Below are positions 8,465 to 16,927 of a stretch of 46,097 bases of DNA, piece by piece. Location: the NCBI GenBank assembly GCA_964541375.1, contig CAZIPT010000008.1, positions 1 through 46,097 of the forward strand, in the 5' to 3' direction. The stretch is from JBAXEO01 sp964541375. Its GTDB lineage: Bacteria > Actinomycetota > Coriobacteriia > Anaerosomatales > JAAXUF01. The first letter of the stretch is position 1, and every line of letters begins with the position of its first letter. Made by a program: the position numbers and the translations under genes. The notes beneath the pieces are model-generated. The model saw nothing but the letters and a program-made list of their open reading frames with translations. It did no database searches and was not told the DNA's origin.

Positions 8465-8495
8465 AGCGGGACCCGGCTTTCGCCGGGCCCCGCTT
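8465..8495. terminator. Bidirectional terminator hairpin
   Basis: AGCGGG-A-CCCGGC (8465-8477) pairs with GCCGGG-C-CCCGCT (8482-8494) around a TTTC loop, giving a 13-bp stem with one mismatch. It lies between the convergent permease and Ig-like protein genes and could end transcription from both. Confidence 0.75.
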
Positions 8496-8519
8496 AGTCG
8501 ATATGTGGGTCCGCGGTCT

Positions 8520-8999
8520 CTACCTGACCTTGACCGCCTTTGCGGCGCTGGTCGAAGCGCCCCACCCGGCTACGCCGTCCCACGTTCCCGCGTACTTGGC
8601 GACAAAGCGCCACTGGCCCTTCTTGGTGGGCTTGAAGCTGTAGCTGTAGGTTCCGTTGACCAGCGCGACCGTGGCCGTGCCGGCGCTCTTCCACTTGCGA
8701 CCGACCTTGCGCGTCTTGACGATGGTGACCGTGCCGCCGGCCTCGGCGGGCGAGACCGTGCCCGTGAGAGTCAGCTTCCTGCGGACCTTGATCTTGGAGG
8801 GTCCCGAAGGTTGTGCCGTCACGGTAGGCGTGCCTGGAACCGAAACGACGGGGGTCGCCGTCACACGATGACAGCCACTCACTCCGTGTCCGGGAGCCGG
8901 GTTGCACGTGTTGCCGGGGACGCTCAGTGCGGTCGTCGGCGCCGAGAAGAGCGTGGCACCGAAGGCGATCGCTACGAGTGCGAGAACTGCCTTCTTCAT
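8520..8999 (-). CDS. Secreted protein with one bacterial Ig-like domain
   Basis: A 159-residue protein from ATG 8999, preceded on its strand by AAAGGA; the reading frame extends upstream without a better start. It has a signal peptide (KKAVLALVAIAFGATLFSAP), a short Cys-containing segment (NTCN...SGCH) and one beta-sandwich domain. That domain has TLTGTVSPAEAGGTVTI, GRKWKSAGTATV and GQWRFVAKYAG, and is clearly homologous to the C-terminal domain of the protein at 15793-16842. SGCH lacks the first cysteine of a CXXCH site, so no haem is predicted. It is probably a surface adhesin-like or structural protein. Confidence 0.75.
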   Translation of the reverse strand: MKKAVLALVAIAFGATLFSAPTTALSVPGNTCNPAPGHGVSGCHRVTATPVVSVPGTPTVTAQPSGPSKIKVRRKLTLTGTVSPAEAGGTVTIVKTRKVGRKWKSAGTATVALVNGTYSYSFKPTKKGQWRFVAKYAGTWDGVAGWGASTSAAKAVKVR

Positions 9000-9075
9000 G
9001 AGATGAATCCTTTCGTTCGGTTCGTTCGCGGGGACGACGTCGGTGCCTTCCCCGAAGGTACACAACTGGGATTCG

Positions 9076-11259
9076 CTAGCGCCTGATGGTGAAGCCGCGG
9101 CTTCGTACCGTCGCGCCCTCTGAGCTGATCACGAAGTACGCCTTGCCGGCTCTGGGCGCCTTGATCGTCTTGCTGAACACGAAGCCTCCGCTCGATGCCG
9201 ACCAGGTGCCTGAGTAGGTGTACGCGCGATACCGGCCCGTCTTGGCGTTCCTGATGTGGAGCGTGACGGTGACCGGATTGCCCTCGGACACCGCGCCGGA
9301 CGCGCCGGCAACGACGGTCACACGCCGCCTCTTCGCCGACTTCAGTGAGTTGACCGAGAGAACCGGCGGCGCGCTGACGACGGTAGTGGTGGTCCACCAG
9401 CCGGTGCCACCGTTGCCGCAGGCCCGGAGCGCGAACGACGTGCTCCCCAGGGCGAGTCCGTTGAGGGTTACCTGAGTCGAGGTGGTCTGAACAACCGCGC
9501 CGCTTTCGACCTGGTACTGGTAGGCGGTCGCTCCGGGCACGGGTGCCCAGCTGATGGTTACCTGGTCGGTCGGGGTGCCATATATCGCCGCAAGCACCGG
9601 TGCTGCTGGAGCCGGAGGCGCGTAGTTGACCATGGTCGAAGCGAACGCGCTCGCCCCAGAGCCGTTGGCCGCACGCACGTAGAGCGAAGTGGTTCCCACC
9701 GGCAAGCCAGTCAGAGTGATTGAAGTCGCGGTCGTCGACAGCACCGGTCCTGCGCCGAGCTGGTACTCATACGAGGTCGCCCCGGGGACGGTCGCCCAAG
9801 AGACGGTCACCGCGCCGTCGAGCGTGTCGTACGAGGCCGCAAGCGACGGGGCGACCGGTATCGACTGCGCGTTGACGATCGATGTCGTCGCCCAGGCGCT
9901 GACCCCTCCGGCGTTTGTGGCGCGCAGCTTGAGGCCGGTCGTACCCGCCGGCAGGCCGCTGAGGGTCACTGACGTCGCATTCGTGTTCAGAATCGCGCCG
10001 GTGCCCACCTGGTAGTCGTAGCTCGTGGCGCCCGAGACCGCAGCCCACGAAATGGTGACCGCACCATTCGAGGCACTCTGAGTGGCGCCGAGGACCGGAG
10101 TGGCCGGAGCCGCTGGCAGGGTGTATGCGATCGACGCGGTGCGGTAGGCGCTCGACCCGACGGCATTGGTGGCCCGCAGCTTGAACGCGGTAGTGCCCGA
10201 AGCCAGGCCGTTCAGCGTGATCGAGGTGGCCGTCGTGCTCAGCACGGCACCGGTTCCCACTTGATAGTCGTAGGTGGCTGCGCCTGCCACGGGGGTCCAC
10301 GTGATCGTGACCGAGCCCGTTGTCGTCGGGTAGGTCGTCGCCAGCACCGGCACGCCCGGGGCGGTCGTCGGCGCGGTGTAGACGATCGACGCCGAGGAGT
10401 AGGCGCTCGCGCCCGCCGTGTTCGCCGAGCGAACCTTGAAGACCGTCGTGCCGAGGGCGAGCCCGGTCACGGTGACCGACGTCGCCGTGGTGTTGGTGAC
10501 CAGGCCGGTTCCCACCTGGTAGTCATAGCTGGTGGCTCCGCTGACTGCAGGCCAAGAGATGGTCACGGTACTGGTCGACACCGCGTAGGTTGGACTCACG
10601 ACGGGAGCTGCGGGGATGCTCGGCGGGGTGTAAACGACCGAAGAGCTCGCGTAGGCGCTGGTGCCGCCGGCATTCGCCGAGCGAACCTTGAACGCCGTGG
10701 TGCCCGCTGCGAGACCGGTCAGTGTCACCGAGGTTGCGGACGTGTTTGTCACCGCGCCCGCTCCAACCTGATAGTCATAGCTGGTGGCTCCGCTGACCGC
10801 GGCCCAGGAGATGGTGACGGAGTTAGTCGATACCGGGTACGACGCGTTGATCACCGGCGTCGCGGGCGCCGTGGGGAGCGGCGCGGACGGGCTGATCGAG
10901 ACCGAGTTGTATCCCTCTATCCCGTTACCGTTACCGCTCACGCCGAACACCGTGTACGTCTTTCCGACCGGGAGCACGACCGTGGTGGAGCCGCTTCCAG
11001 CTGCGCCCGCGGACTTCGTGGCTCCGCTGAAGACGGCCCATGCGTTCTGGCCCCAGGGGTTGTTGACCGTGACGCTGTACGTCGCGTTCACTCCATCGTT
11101 GGCGGTCTGGACCGCGCTGACCGTCACGGCGGTGTTCAAGGCATGACAGCCGGTACAGGTCTTAGTCTGGGTAGCGTGTGCCTGCGCCTCGGCGGCGAAT
11201 GACAGCATGCTGCCGAGCATGGCAACCAACACGAGCGGAAGTGCGAAGTGCCTCTTCAT
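9076..11259 (-). CDS. Large secreted monohaem protein with six FN3 repeats
   Basis: A 727-residue protein; ATG 11259 follows GGAG and begins a signal peptide ending AEAQA. Just after it is CTGCH, a single c-type haem site. A beta domain follows, then six fibronectin type III repeats of about 84 residues, each with SW..V.GAT.Y.YQV and a TS(V/I)TL.GL.(A/L)GTT turn. A C-terminal Ig-like domain resembles those of nearby secreted proteins. There is no LPXTG-type sorting signal or C-terminal helix, so it is released or bound non-covalently. A haem on a long extracellular FN3 stalk could move electrons through the wall; this is inference. Confidence 0.82.
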   Translation of the reverse strand: MKRHFALPLVLVAMLGSMLSFAAEAQAHATQTKTCTGCHALNTAVTVSAVQTANDGVNATYSVTVNNPWGQNAWAVFSGATKSAGAAGSGSTTVVLPVGKTYTVFGVSGNGNGIEGYNSVSISPSAPLPTAPATPVINASYPVSTNSVTISWAAVSGATSYDYQVGAGAVTNTSATSVTLTGLAAGTTAFKVRSANAGGTSAYASSSVVYTPPSIPAAPVVSPTYAVSTSTVTISWPAVSGATSYDYQVGTGLVTNTTATSVTVTGLALGTTVFKVRSANTAGASAYSSASIVYTAPTTAPGVPVLATTYPTTTGSVTITWTPVAGAATYDYQVGTGAVLSTTATSITLNGLASGTTAFKLRATNAVGSSAYRTASIAYTLPAAPATPVLGATQSASNGAVTISWAAVSGATSYDYQVGTGAILNTNATSVTLSGLPAGTTGLKLRATNAGGVSAWATTSIVNAQSIPVAPSLAASYDTLDGAVTVSWATVPGATSYEYQLGAGPVLSTTATSITLTGLPVGTTSLYVRAANGSGASAFASTMVNYAPPAPAAPVLAAIYGTPTDQVTISWAPVPGATAYQYQVESGAVVQTTSTQVTLNGLALGSTSFALRACGNGGTGWWTTTTVVSAPPVLSVNSLKSAKRRRVTVVAGASGAVSEGNPVTVTLHIRNAKTGRYRAYTYSGTWSASSGGFVFSKTIKAPRAGKAYFVISSEGATVRSRGFTIRR
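9390..10880 (-). repeat. Six tandem FN3-coding repeats, about 250 bp each
   Basis: Within the monohaem gene, the codons for the YDYQV strand recur near 9511, 9757, 10010, 10262, 10517 and 10769, a period of 246-255 bp. Copies at 10517 and 10769 are the most alike and share more than 20 identical bases, which suggests recent duplication. The array could change in copy number by recombination and is a likely place for assembly collapse. Confidence 0.85.
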
Positions 11260-11359
11260 GTGGGGACTCCTTGTGCCGCGTGGCCGGGACGCTCTCTGTG
11301 AGCGCGGGTCGTCGCGGCTGCAGGTTGTCCCTATCATCGGCAGGGGACGTTCGGATTCG

Positions 11360-11405
11360 ATGAGAGAGGTATTAGTATTCTCTCATGGATGCATTTTGCT
11401 AATAC
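11360..11405. promoter_or_regulatory. Overlapping inverted repeats upstream of the monohaem FN3 gene
   Basis: ATGAGAGA (11360-11367) and TCTCTCAT (11379-11386) form a perfect 8-bp inverted repeat with an 11-base centre. GTATTAG (11369-11375) and CTAATAC (11399-11405) form a second perfect 7-bp repeat that interleaves with it. The stretch is AT-rich against a GC-rich background and lies 100-146 bp upstream of the leftward gene starting at 11259. It is probably a promoter/operator region; no regulator is assigned. Confidence 0.45.
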
Positions 11406-11467
11406 GAATTAAGGATTACAGGGGCAACGGGACCCGCGGAGCCGGTTCTTGCCGTGTGCGACGGCAG

Positions 11468-11941
11468 CTACTGGGAAGGCAGAATCGACTTGGGCGCGCC
11501 GAACTCGCTCGGCCACTCCACCCACGGCACGTCGGTTGCGCCGATGTTGAACGTGATCACCTTCCACGTGCCGCCTTCGAGGCGCAGCAGCGCGCTGAAG
11601 CCGTCGTCGAAAGCCCCTGCCGCGACCGCGTCTTTGTAGGGCGTCTTGCTGTAGTCGATCGCGTTACCGTCCGGCTGCACGGTCTGACCGTCGACGAACG
11701 CCCATCCGTTCTCGATGGTGACCCTCCCGGGCTTCAGCGCCGCCGGCTGGCCGAGCTTCGCTTCGAGCGCGGGCAGCAACGCGGCCAGCACCGCGGCCCG
11801 CTCGGGAGCTTCCGCGGTGCTCGAGCCGCTCGCGGGCGGCTGCGTCTTGGAGCCGGCGGGCTCCTGGGTGCGCGGTGGGACGCACCCCGTCAGCGCCAGA
11901 CCGATTGCCAGTACCACGGCGACGGCTTGCAGCTTCTTCAC
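11468..11941 (-). CDS. Small lipoprotein, last gene of the polyferredoxin operon
   Basis: A 157-residue protein from GTG 11941, preceded by GGGAGG. The signal sequence ends with the lipobox LALTGC (Cys20), so it is predicted to be lipid-anchored on the outer face of the membrane. A Pro/Ser/Thr linker follows, then a compact domain with VTIENGWAFVDGQTVQPDG and LRLEGGTWKVITFN. I recognise no family. It starts 14 bp after the polyferredoxin stop, so it is probably cotranscribed with it. Confidence 0.7.
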   Translation of the reverse strand: MKKLQAVAVVLAIGLALTGCVPPRTQEPAGSKTQPPASGSSTAEAPERAAVLAALLPALEAKLGQPAALKPGRVTIENGWAFVDGQTVQPDGNAIDYSKTPYKDAVAAGAFDDGFSALLRLEGGTWKVITFNIGATDVPWVEWPSEFGAPKSILPSQ

Positions 11942-11955
11942 GATGGGTGCCTCCC

Positions 11956-13488
11956 TCAGCTCTTGGTGCGCGTGGCGTACACCTGGATAGCGGCCTGGTA
12001 GGCGACGGGGCATGCGTTCTCGCACACTCCGCAGCCAATGCATCTCTCGGCGACCACTTCAGGTCTGCCCAGCTTGATTCGCTTCCCACCCGGAGCGACG
12101 ACCTCGGCTGTGTTGATGATGATCGCTTTGTCGGGCACGGGGCAGAGCTCCTGGCAAACAAGACAGGTCTTGTAGTCGGCCCACGGGATGCAGCGGTTGC
12201 GGTCGATGTAGGCGCGGCCGATCACGGTGCGGCGCTTGGCGGCGAGCAGAAGCGGCTGTATGGCGCCGGTGGGGCAGACCTTGCCGCACTCGTTGCACGA
12301 CCACTCGCAGGGGCCGTTGCGAAAGTCCATCTGCGGCGTGAACACACCCTCGATCCCGGCAGCGCTCACCGCCGGTTGGAGCACGTTGGTCGGGCAGACC
12401 TTGAGGCACTGGCCGCAACGGCTGCACAGAGCGAGCAGCTCGGTCTCGGCGCGCCCGCCGGGCGGCCGGACCAGCCGAGGATTGCGCTCGCGGCGCGAGA
12501 GTCCGGTGAAGGCGAAGAAACCGACCAGCAGCGACAGGCCGCCGGCTGTCAGGGCTTCTCGGCGGGAGGGGGAGTAGAGCTGGCGCGCCGGACGCGCGCC
12601 CAGCCCGATGGCGTCGACCGGGCAGACGTCGGCGCACGCGTAGCAGGCCTGGCAGCGGCTCGTGTCGGTGGACAGGAAGTCGTCGGTCACCGCGTCCATC
12701 GGACAGACCTTCGCGCACTTGGTGCACGCCATGCAGGCGTTGGCGTCCACGACCCGGCCCACGATCGCGAAACGCCCCCCCAACCCCAGCAGCGCGCCGA
12801 GCGGACACAGGTCGCGGCACCACATCCGCGGCTCGAGCCACGAGAGCGCGAGCATCGCCGAGAACATCCCCAGCACCGCCAGCTGCAACGCGTAGGTCAG
12901 CGGCCGCGCGAAGATGAACCGGCCTGCGAGCACGCCATTGAACACGTCGACGCCGGGGCGGATCGGTACCGCGAGGTAGGCCACATCACCGACGAGCCGC
13001 AGCAGCCGGTCGAGCAGCGGGTAGATCAGCACGGTCGCCGTCCGCGTGAGGATCGCAAGCGGGTCGAAGAACAGGTAGGCGCCGCTCGCGAAGAGCAGCA
13101 GCCCTGCGCAGCCGATGAGCACGAAGACCGGCAGCGCCCGCAGTCGCCTGCGTGCCGTGGCGGAGAGCCGACCCGGCCCCGCGCTGGGCGTTGTGGTCTC
13201 GATGATGGTGCCGGTGGGGCAGACGTAGCCGCAGAACGCCCGGCCGGCGACCAGCGGCAAGGCGAGCATCGCCAGCGCGATCCAGCCGGGCCACAGCCAC
13301 ACGCCGTTGACTGCGGAGTTCAGTGCGATAAGCGGATCGGCGCCGAGGAACACCCCCAGCGCGACAGTGCCGAGCGGCCAAACCGTGAGCGTCAGCAGTA
13401 CGAAGAAGAGCACGAGGAAGGCGATCTGCGAGGCCCGCCGGAACCGGTGGACACCGCGTCCGCGGGGCTTCTCGGCGGGGCACATCAT
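11956..13488 (-). CDS. Membrane polyferredoxin (NapH/NosR-like) with multiple 4Fe-4S clusters
   Basis: A 510-residue protein. The N-terminal half has several membrane helices and the cysteine pairs FCGYVCP and WCRDLCP typical of NapH/NosR/RdxA-type membrane ferredoxins. The C-terminal half holds six cysteine groups: CMACTKCAKVCP, CQACYACADVCP, CSRCGQCLKVCP, CEWSCNECGKVCP, a spaced C...CLVCQELCP and CIGCGVCENACP. Such proteins pass electrons between quinol and soluble or exported partners. The start overlaps the stop of the DUF362 gene by 4 bp (ATGA), showing tight coupling. The electron donor and acceptor are unknown. Confidence 0.88.
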   Translation of the reverse strand: MMCPAEKPRGRGVHRFRRASQIAFLVLFFVLLTLTVWPLGTVALGVFLGADPLIALNSAVNGVWLWPGWIALAMLALPLVAGRAFCGYVCPTGTIIETTTPSAGPGRLSATARRRLRALPVFVLIGCAGLLLFASGAYLFFDPLAILTRTATVLIYPLLDRLLRLVGDVAYLAVPIRPGVDVFNGVLAGRFIFARPLTYALQLAVLGMFSAMLALSWLEPRMWCRDLCPLGALLGLGGRFAIVGRVVDANACMACTKCAKVCPMDAVTDDFLSTDTSRCQACYACADVCPVDAIGLGARPARQLYSPSRREALTAGGLSLLVGFFAFTGLSRRERNPRLVRPPGGRAETELLALCSRCGQCLKVCPTNVLQPAVSAAGIEGVFTPQMDFRNGPCEWSCNECGKVCPTGAIQPLLLAAKRRTVIGRAYIDRNRCIPWADYKTCLVCQELCPVPDKAIIINTAEVVAPGGKRIKLGRPEVVAERCIGCGVCENACPVAYQAAIQVYATRTKS

Positions 13489-14489
13489 ACGCCTCGCTTC
13501 TCGATGCGGAGCTTTGAGAGGTCGGCGACGCCAAGGCCCTGCTCGGCAGCGAGGCGCACGTACTCAATGTCGTCGGGTTTCATGCCGAAGAGCGTAGAAC
13601 CGTACGCGTCGACCGAGACCGCGTTAGTGCCCGCAACCGTTGTGTAGCCCATCTTGACGTCCTGCATGCCGCCGCCGGTCGGGCCGTTTCTGAACAGCAG
13701 CCGGTAGGCGTCGAGGATGATGAGCTGCGGCTTGATGAGCGTGTTGGTATCGACGATCTTCTGCATGAACTCCTGGTGGATCAGGCCGCGCGTGCCGCCC
13801 ATCACCCCCATCAGGTTCTTCATCGACAGCGTGAGCCCGGCCAGCCCGTGCGTCTTCGCGCACGGCATGTTGATGAGGACGTCGGCGTCGAACACGTCGG
13901 TGAGCAACGGCCACGACGTCAGCACGCGGCCCTTGGGGATCGCGATGCGCTCGAAGTCGCGGTCCGAGAGGACCTTCATGTCGGCGTTGGCCGCCTGTAC
14001 CGCTTTCTGGATGCCGCTGACCGTGTACGCCTGCCGAGGAGGCGCGGTCGAGTGATCGAACACGGTAACCGACGCTGCGCCGGCCTCCCAGCACATCTTC
14101 ACCGCCTCGGCGACGGCCTCAGGGTTGGTCGTGACGCCGAACTGCGGTTCCCGGGCGGTCAGGATGTTGGGCTTGATGACCACGCGCGAGCCGCGCTTCA
14201 CGAACCGGCCCATACCGCCGAGCATCGTGACCGCCAGCCGCGTGTTCGCGGCGGGGTCCTTGCCGGTGGTCACGGCGATGTCGGGAACCAGTAGCGGGGG
14301 CGCCGTCGAGGAAGCTTCTGTCGCCGAGGTGGCTGCTGCCGAGGCTGGAGCGCCGCCGAACTCGCGTGTCACGATCTGCGCGTGTTGCGCTTCCGACCAG
14401 CTGAGCGCCCGTGCGCATCCGCTCAGACCGCCCGTGCACGCCGCAAGCCCACAGACGCCGAGGAACCGGCAGAAGTCCCTGCGTTCCAC
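13485..14489 (-). CDS. DUF362 protein with Tat/lipoprotein-type signal
   Basis: GTG 14489 is chosen because AGAGGAG precedes it and it places ERRDFCRFLG, a Tat-like twin-arginine motif, at the N-terminus. LSGC shortly after could be a lipobox. The rest (334 residues in all) is a DUF362 domain, with VVIKPNILT, VTVFDHSTAPP, LINMPCAKTHGLAGLTLSMKNLMG and LIILDAYRLLF. DUF362 proteins are often found with ferredoxins and are thought to bind Fe-S clusters, but their reaction is not established. It is the first gene of an operon with the polyferredoxin and lipoprotein. Confidence 0.82.
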   Translation of the reverse strand: MERRDFCRFLGVCGLAACTGGLSGCARALSWSEAQHAQIVTREFGGAPASAAATSATEASSTAPPLLVPDIAVTTGKDPAANTRLAVTMLGGMGRFVKRGSRVVIKPNILTAREPQFGVTTNPEAVAEAVKMCWEAGAASVTVFDHSTAPPRQAYTVSGIQKAVQAANADMKVLSDRDFERIAIPKGRVLTSWPLLTDVFDADVLINMPCAKTHGLAGLTLSMKNLMGVMGGTRGLIHQEFMQKIVDTNTLIKPQLIILDAYRLLFRNGPTGGGMQDVKMGYTTVAGTNAVSVDAYGSTLFGMKPDDIEYVRLAAEQGLGVADLSKLRIEKRGV

Positions 14490-14591
14490 GGCGGCTCCTC
14501 TCATCACGACGGCCTGCACCTCGGGTTGTACCCGAGAAGACTCGACGCTGCCTACACTATGATGGACGCATCTGCCGACGAAGGGCCATAC

Positions 14592-15674
14592 ATGTTTCTC
14601 AGGAGTGCGCTATCGCGATCCGTCTTCGCCGTCGCCGCGGCCCTCGCGCTGTCGGCGGTGTTCGCCGGCGCGGCGGTCGCCGAGGACGCCACACCGACGG
14701 TTCCGGCGACCCCCACGGTCACCGCGACCATCACCGTGACCGCTGTCGGGGACATGACCTTCAGTTCGGGTGTGGGTGGCCTGGTAGCGCGGAGGGGTGC
14801 CAACGCTCCGTTCTCGGCGGCCCGCGCCTACCTCGCCGGCGCGGACGTCACCGTCGGCAATCTCGAGACTCCGCTGTCGCGACGCGGGCGTGCCGTCCCG
14901 GGCAAGACGTTCACCTTCCGAGGCAGCCCGAGCGTCGCCAGGGGCCTGTCGTGGGCGGGCTTCGATCTTGTCGGCCAGGGAAACAACCACGCGCGCGACT
15001 TTGGCTCGCTGGCACTGCTGGACACGGTCGCGAATCTGAACCGCGCGGGGATTGCCCACGCGGGAGCGGGCGCGAATCGGGCGGCGGCGTTCAAGCCTGC
15101 GATCATCGAGCGCAACGGAGCGAGGATCGCGTACCTCTCGTACTCGCAGATCGGTCCCGCGAGCTTCGCTGCCACCAACCGCGGTCCGGGTACCGCGTAC
15201 ACCACCAGTCTGGCCGGCGTGCGGCAGCAGATCGCGGCTGCTCACAAGGATGCCGACTACGTCATTGTCTCCTTTCACTGGGGCGTCGAACGCTCGTACA
15301 AGCCCACGTCGACTCAGGTCCGCTTCGGGCGCATGGCGATCGACGCGGGTGCTGACGCGGTGCTGTCGCACCATCCGCACGTCATCCAAGGCGTCGAGTA
15401 CTACCGCGGCCGGGTCATCGCCTACTCGCTGGGGAACTTCGTCTTCTCCCCAGGCAGCACCATCGCTCACGACACCATGATTCTGACGATGAAGATCTCG
15501 CCGAGCGGAGTCTCTGACGTCCGGGCCCGAGCGATGTTCATCGATGGGGCCGGTCGCCCGACCGTCGCCCGGGGCAGCAACGCCAAGCGGATCAACGGGA
15601 TCATCGCCCGGACTTCGCGCGGTCGCGGCACCAAGGCGACGGTCGTCGACGGGGTCGTCTTGCTGCGCAAATAG
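14592..15674 (+). CDS. CapA-family secreted metallophosphatase-like protein
   Basis: A 360-residue protein. ATG 14592 begins a good signal peptide (FLRSALSRSVFAVAAALALS...). ATGs at 14559 and 14562 are also in frame but would sit on a TACACTAT element that looks like a -10 box. The CapA/PGA_cap fold is shown by TAVGDMTFSSG, VGNLETPLSRRG, GNNHARDFG, FHWGVE, LSHHPHVIQGVEYY and YSLGNFVFSP. The family includes the poly-gamma-glutamate capsule factor CapA. No capB or capC is nearby, so the substrate is open. It diverges from the DUF362 operon. Confidence 0.88.
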   Translation: MFLRSALSRSVFAVAAALALSAVFAGAAVAEDATPTVPATPTVTATITVTAVGDMTFSSGVGGLVARRGANAPFSAARAYLAGADVTVGNLETPLSRRGRAVPGKTFTFRGSPSVARGLSWAGFDLVGQGNNHARDFGSLALLDTVANLNRAGIAHAGAGANRAAAFKPAIIERNGARIAYLSYSQIGPASFAATNRGPGTAYTTSLAGVRQQIAAAHKDADYVIVSFHWGVERSYKPTSTQVRFGRMAIDAGADAVLSHHPHVIQGVEYYRGRVIAYSLGNFVFSPGSTIAHDTMILTMKISPSGVSDVRARAMFIDGAGRPTVARGSNAKRINGIIARTSRGRGTKATVVDGVVLLRK

Positions 15675-15792
15675 GCTCCTCGCCGAGAAGGACTTGCTGC
15701 GCGGAGTATGCTAGACGTGCGCCACAGAAGTGAATTCGGCCCCGAGCCCGTTGCCGCTTTCAGCACCCGTCGTCTCTCGGAGGACCAGTCTC

Positions 15793-16842
15793 ATGCGAAT
15801 CCCACACAGTACCATCGCCGTGCGGCCGCATGACGTCGCAAGGCGGCTGCTCGTCGTTCTCGGCGTGGCACTCGTCGCTCTGGCCCTCGCAGGGGTTGGC
15901 AGCGCGCACGCGGCTCCGCCCCACCGGGTGCTCTCCGACGAGGTTCTGCGCGACTACGACTCGATGTCGGTTGCCCAGATTCAGGCGTACCTCAACAAGA
16001 AGTCGGGCCCGCTCAAGTCGCTTGTCACCCCGGACTACGACACCACCATCACCGTCAGCCCGAGCCAGCCCAACGTGAACCTGACTCCCGACACCGACGG
16101 CGTGAAGAAGCCGGCGTCGCTGATCATCTGGGAGGCCTGTCAGCAGTGGCACATCAATCCCAAGGTCATGCTCGCGATGCTCCAGAAGGAGCAGACGCTC
16201 CTCACGCGCACGTCGCTGAAGTCCACGACGCTTGCGCGGGCCATCGGTGCCGGATGTCCTAACGGTACGTCAAACCGCTACCCGGGCTTCGGCAACCAGA
16301 TGTGGCACGGAGCGCGGCTGCTGGACGGCTACGGCGAAGGGCGGGTCACGTACGTCGCCCTCTTCACTCCCGGCATGCGGGTGTGGGACATCTACCGGCA
16401 TCCCAACGTCGCGGTCTATCCGTACTCGATAGCGACGTACAAGCTTTACGTCTACAACCCCAGCATCGGCGGCAATACCAGCTTCTGGGACATCTACCGC
16501 TCGCAGTTCGGCAATCCCATCTGGCCGGCCGTGACCAAGTCGACTTCCACGCGCATCGCCGGGCCCAGTAGCGTCCGGGCCAAGCGCGCGCTGAAACTGA
16601 CAGGCAGGGTCTCGTCCGCGGCCTCGGGCAGGGTGACGATCTCGATGTCGCGCAGGGTGGGCGGCAAGTGGAAGAGCGCCGGTTCCGCGCGGGTGGCTGT
16701 CGTCAATGGAAGGTACAGCTACACCATGAAGCCGAGCAAGAAGGGCACCTGGCGGTTCGTCGCGCGCTTCTCGGGCTACGAGACGGCCACCGTGAGCTAC
16801 TCGGCGTCCTCAAGCTCGGCCAGGAGCGTGCGCGTCAAGTAG
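15793..16842 (+). CDS. Secreted lysozyme-like protein with Ig-like tail, paralogue 2
   Basis: A 349-residue protein from ATG 15793, with GGAGG nine bases upstream. A signal peptide (VVLGVALVALALAG region) leads to the same helical domain as the protein at 6118-7068. Shared strings include LRDYDSMS, INPKVMLAMLQKEQTLLTRTSL, GFGNQMWHGARLLDGYG and ATYKLYVYNPSIG. The C-terminus differs: it is an Ig-like domain (GGKWKSAGSARVAVVNGRYSY, GTWRFVARFSG) homologous to the protein at 8520-8999. Wall hydrolysis or binding is inferred. The domain swap indicates modular evolution of this surface protein set. Confidence 0.78.
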   Translation: MRIPHSTIAVRPHDVARRLLVVLGVALVALALAGVGSAHAAPPHRVLSDEVLRDYDSMSVAQIQAYLNKKSGPLKSLVTPDYDTTITVSPSQPNVNLTPDTDGVKKPASLIIWEACQQWHINPKVMLAMLQKEQTLLTRTSLKSTTLARAIGAGCPNGTSNRYPGFGNQMWHGARLLDGYGEGRVTYVALFTPGMRVWDIYRHPNVAVYPYSIATYKLYVYNPSIGGNTSFWDIYRSQFGNPIWPAVTKSTSTRIAGPSSVRAKRALKLTGRVSSAASGRVTISMSRRVGGKWKSAGSARVAVVNGRYSYTMKPSKKGTWRFVARFSGYETATVSYSASSSSARSVRVK

Positions 16843-16927
16843 CTTCGGACACTGGCTGACCTGCGCCGCGAATGGGCAGATAGCCCACAGAGCACCCGCA
16901 TCGGCGACTGCCTGTGGAGAGAAGCCT

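Noticed and set aside
8890..8930. Possible haem motif in the Ig-like protein (SGCH)
   Set aside because: The first cysteine of CXXCH is absent; the nearest upstream cysteine is too far away for a normal site.
11875..13647. 590-codon open frame on the plus strand
   Set aside because: It is antisense to the polyferredoxin gene, which has six intact cluster motifs; the plus product is low-complexity Arg/Glu/Gln sequence.
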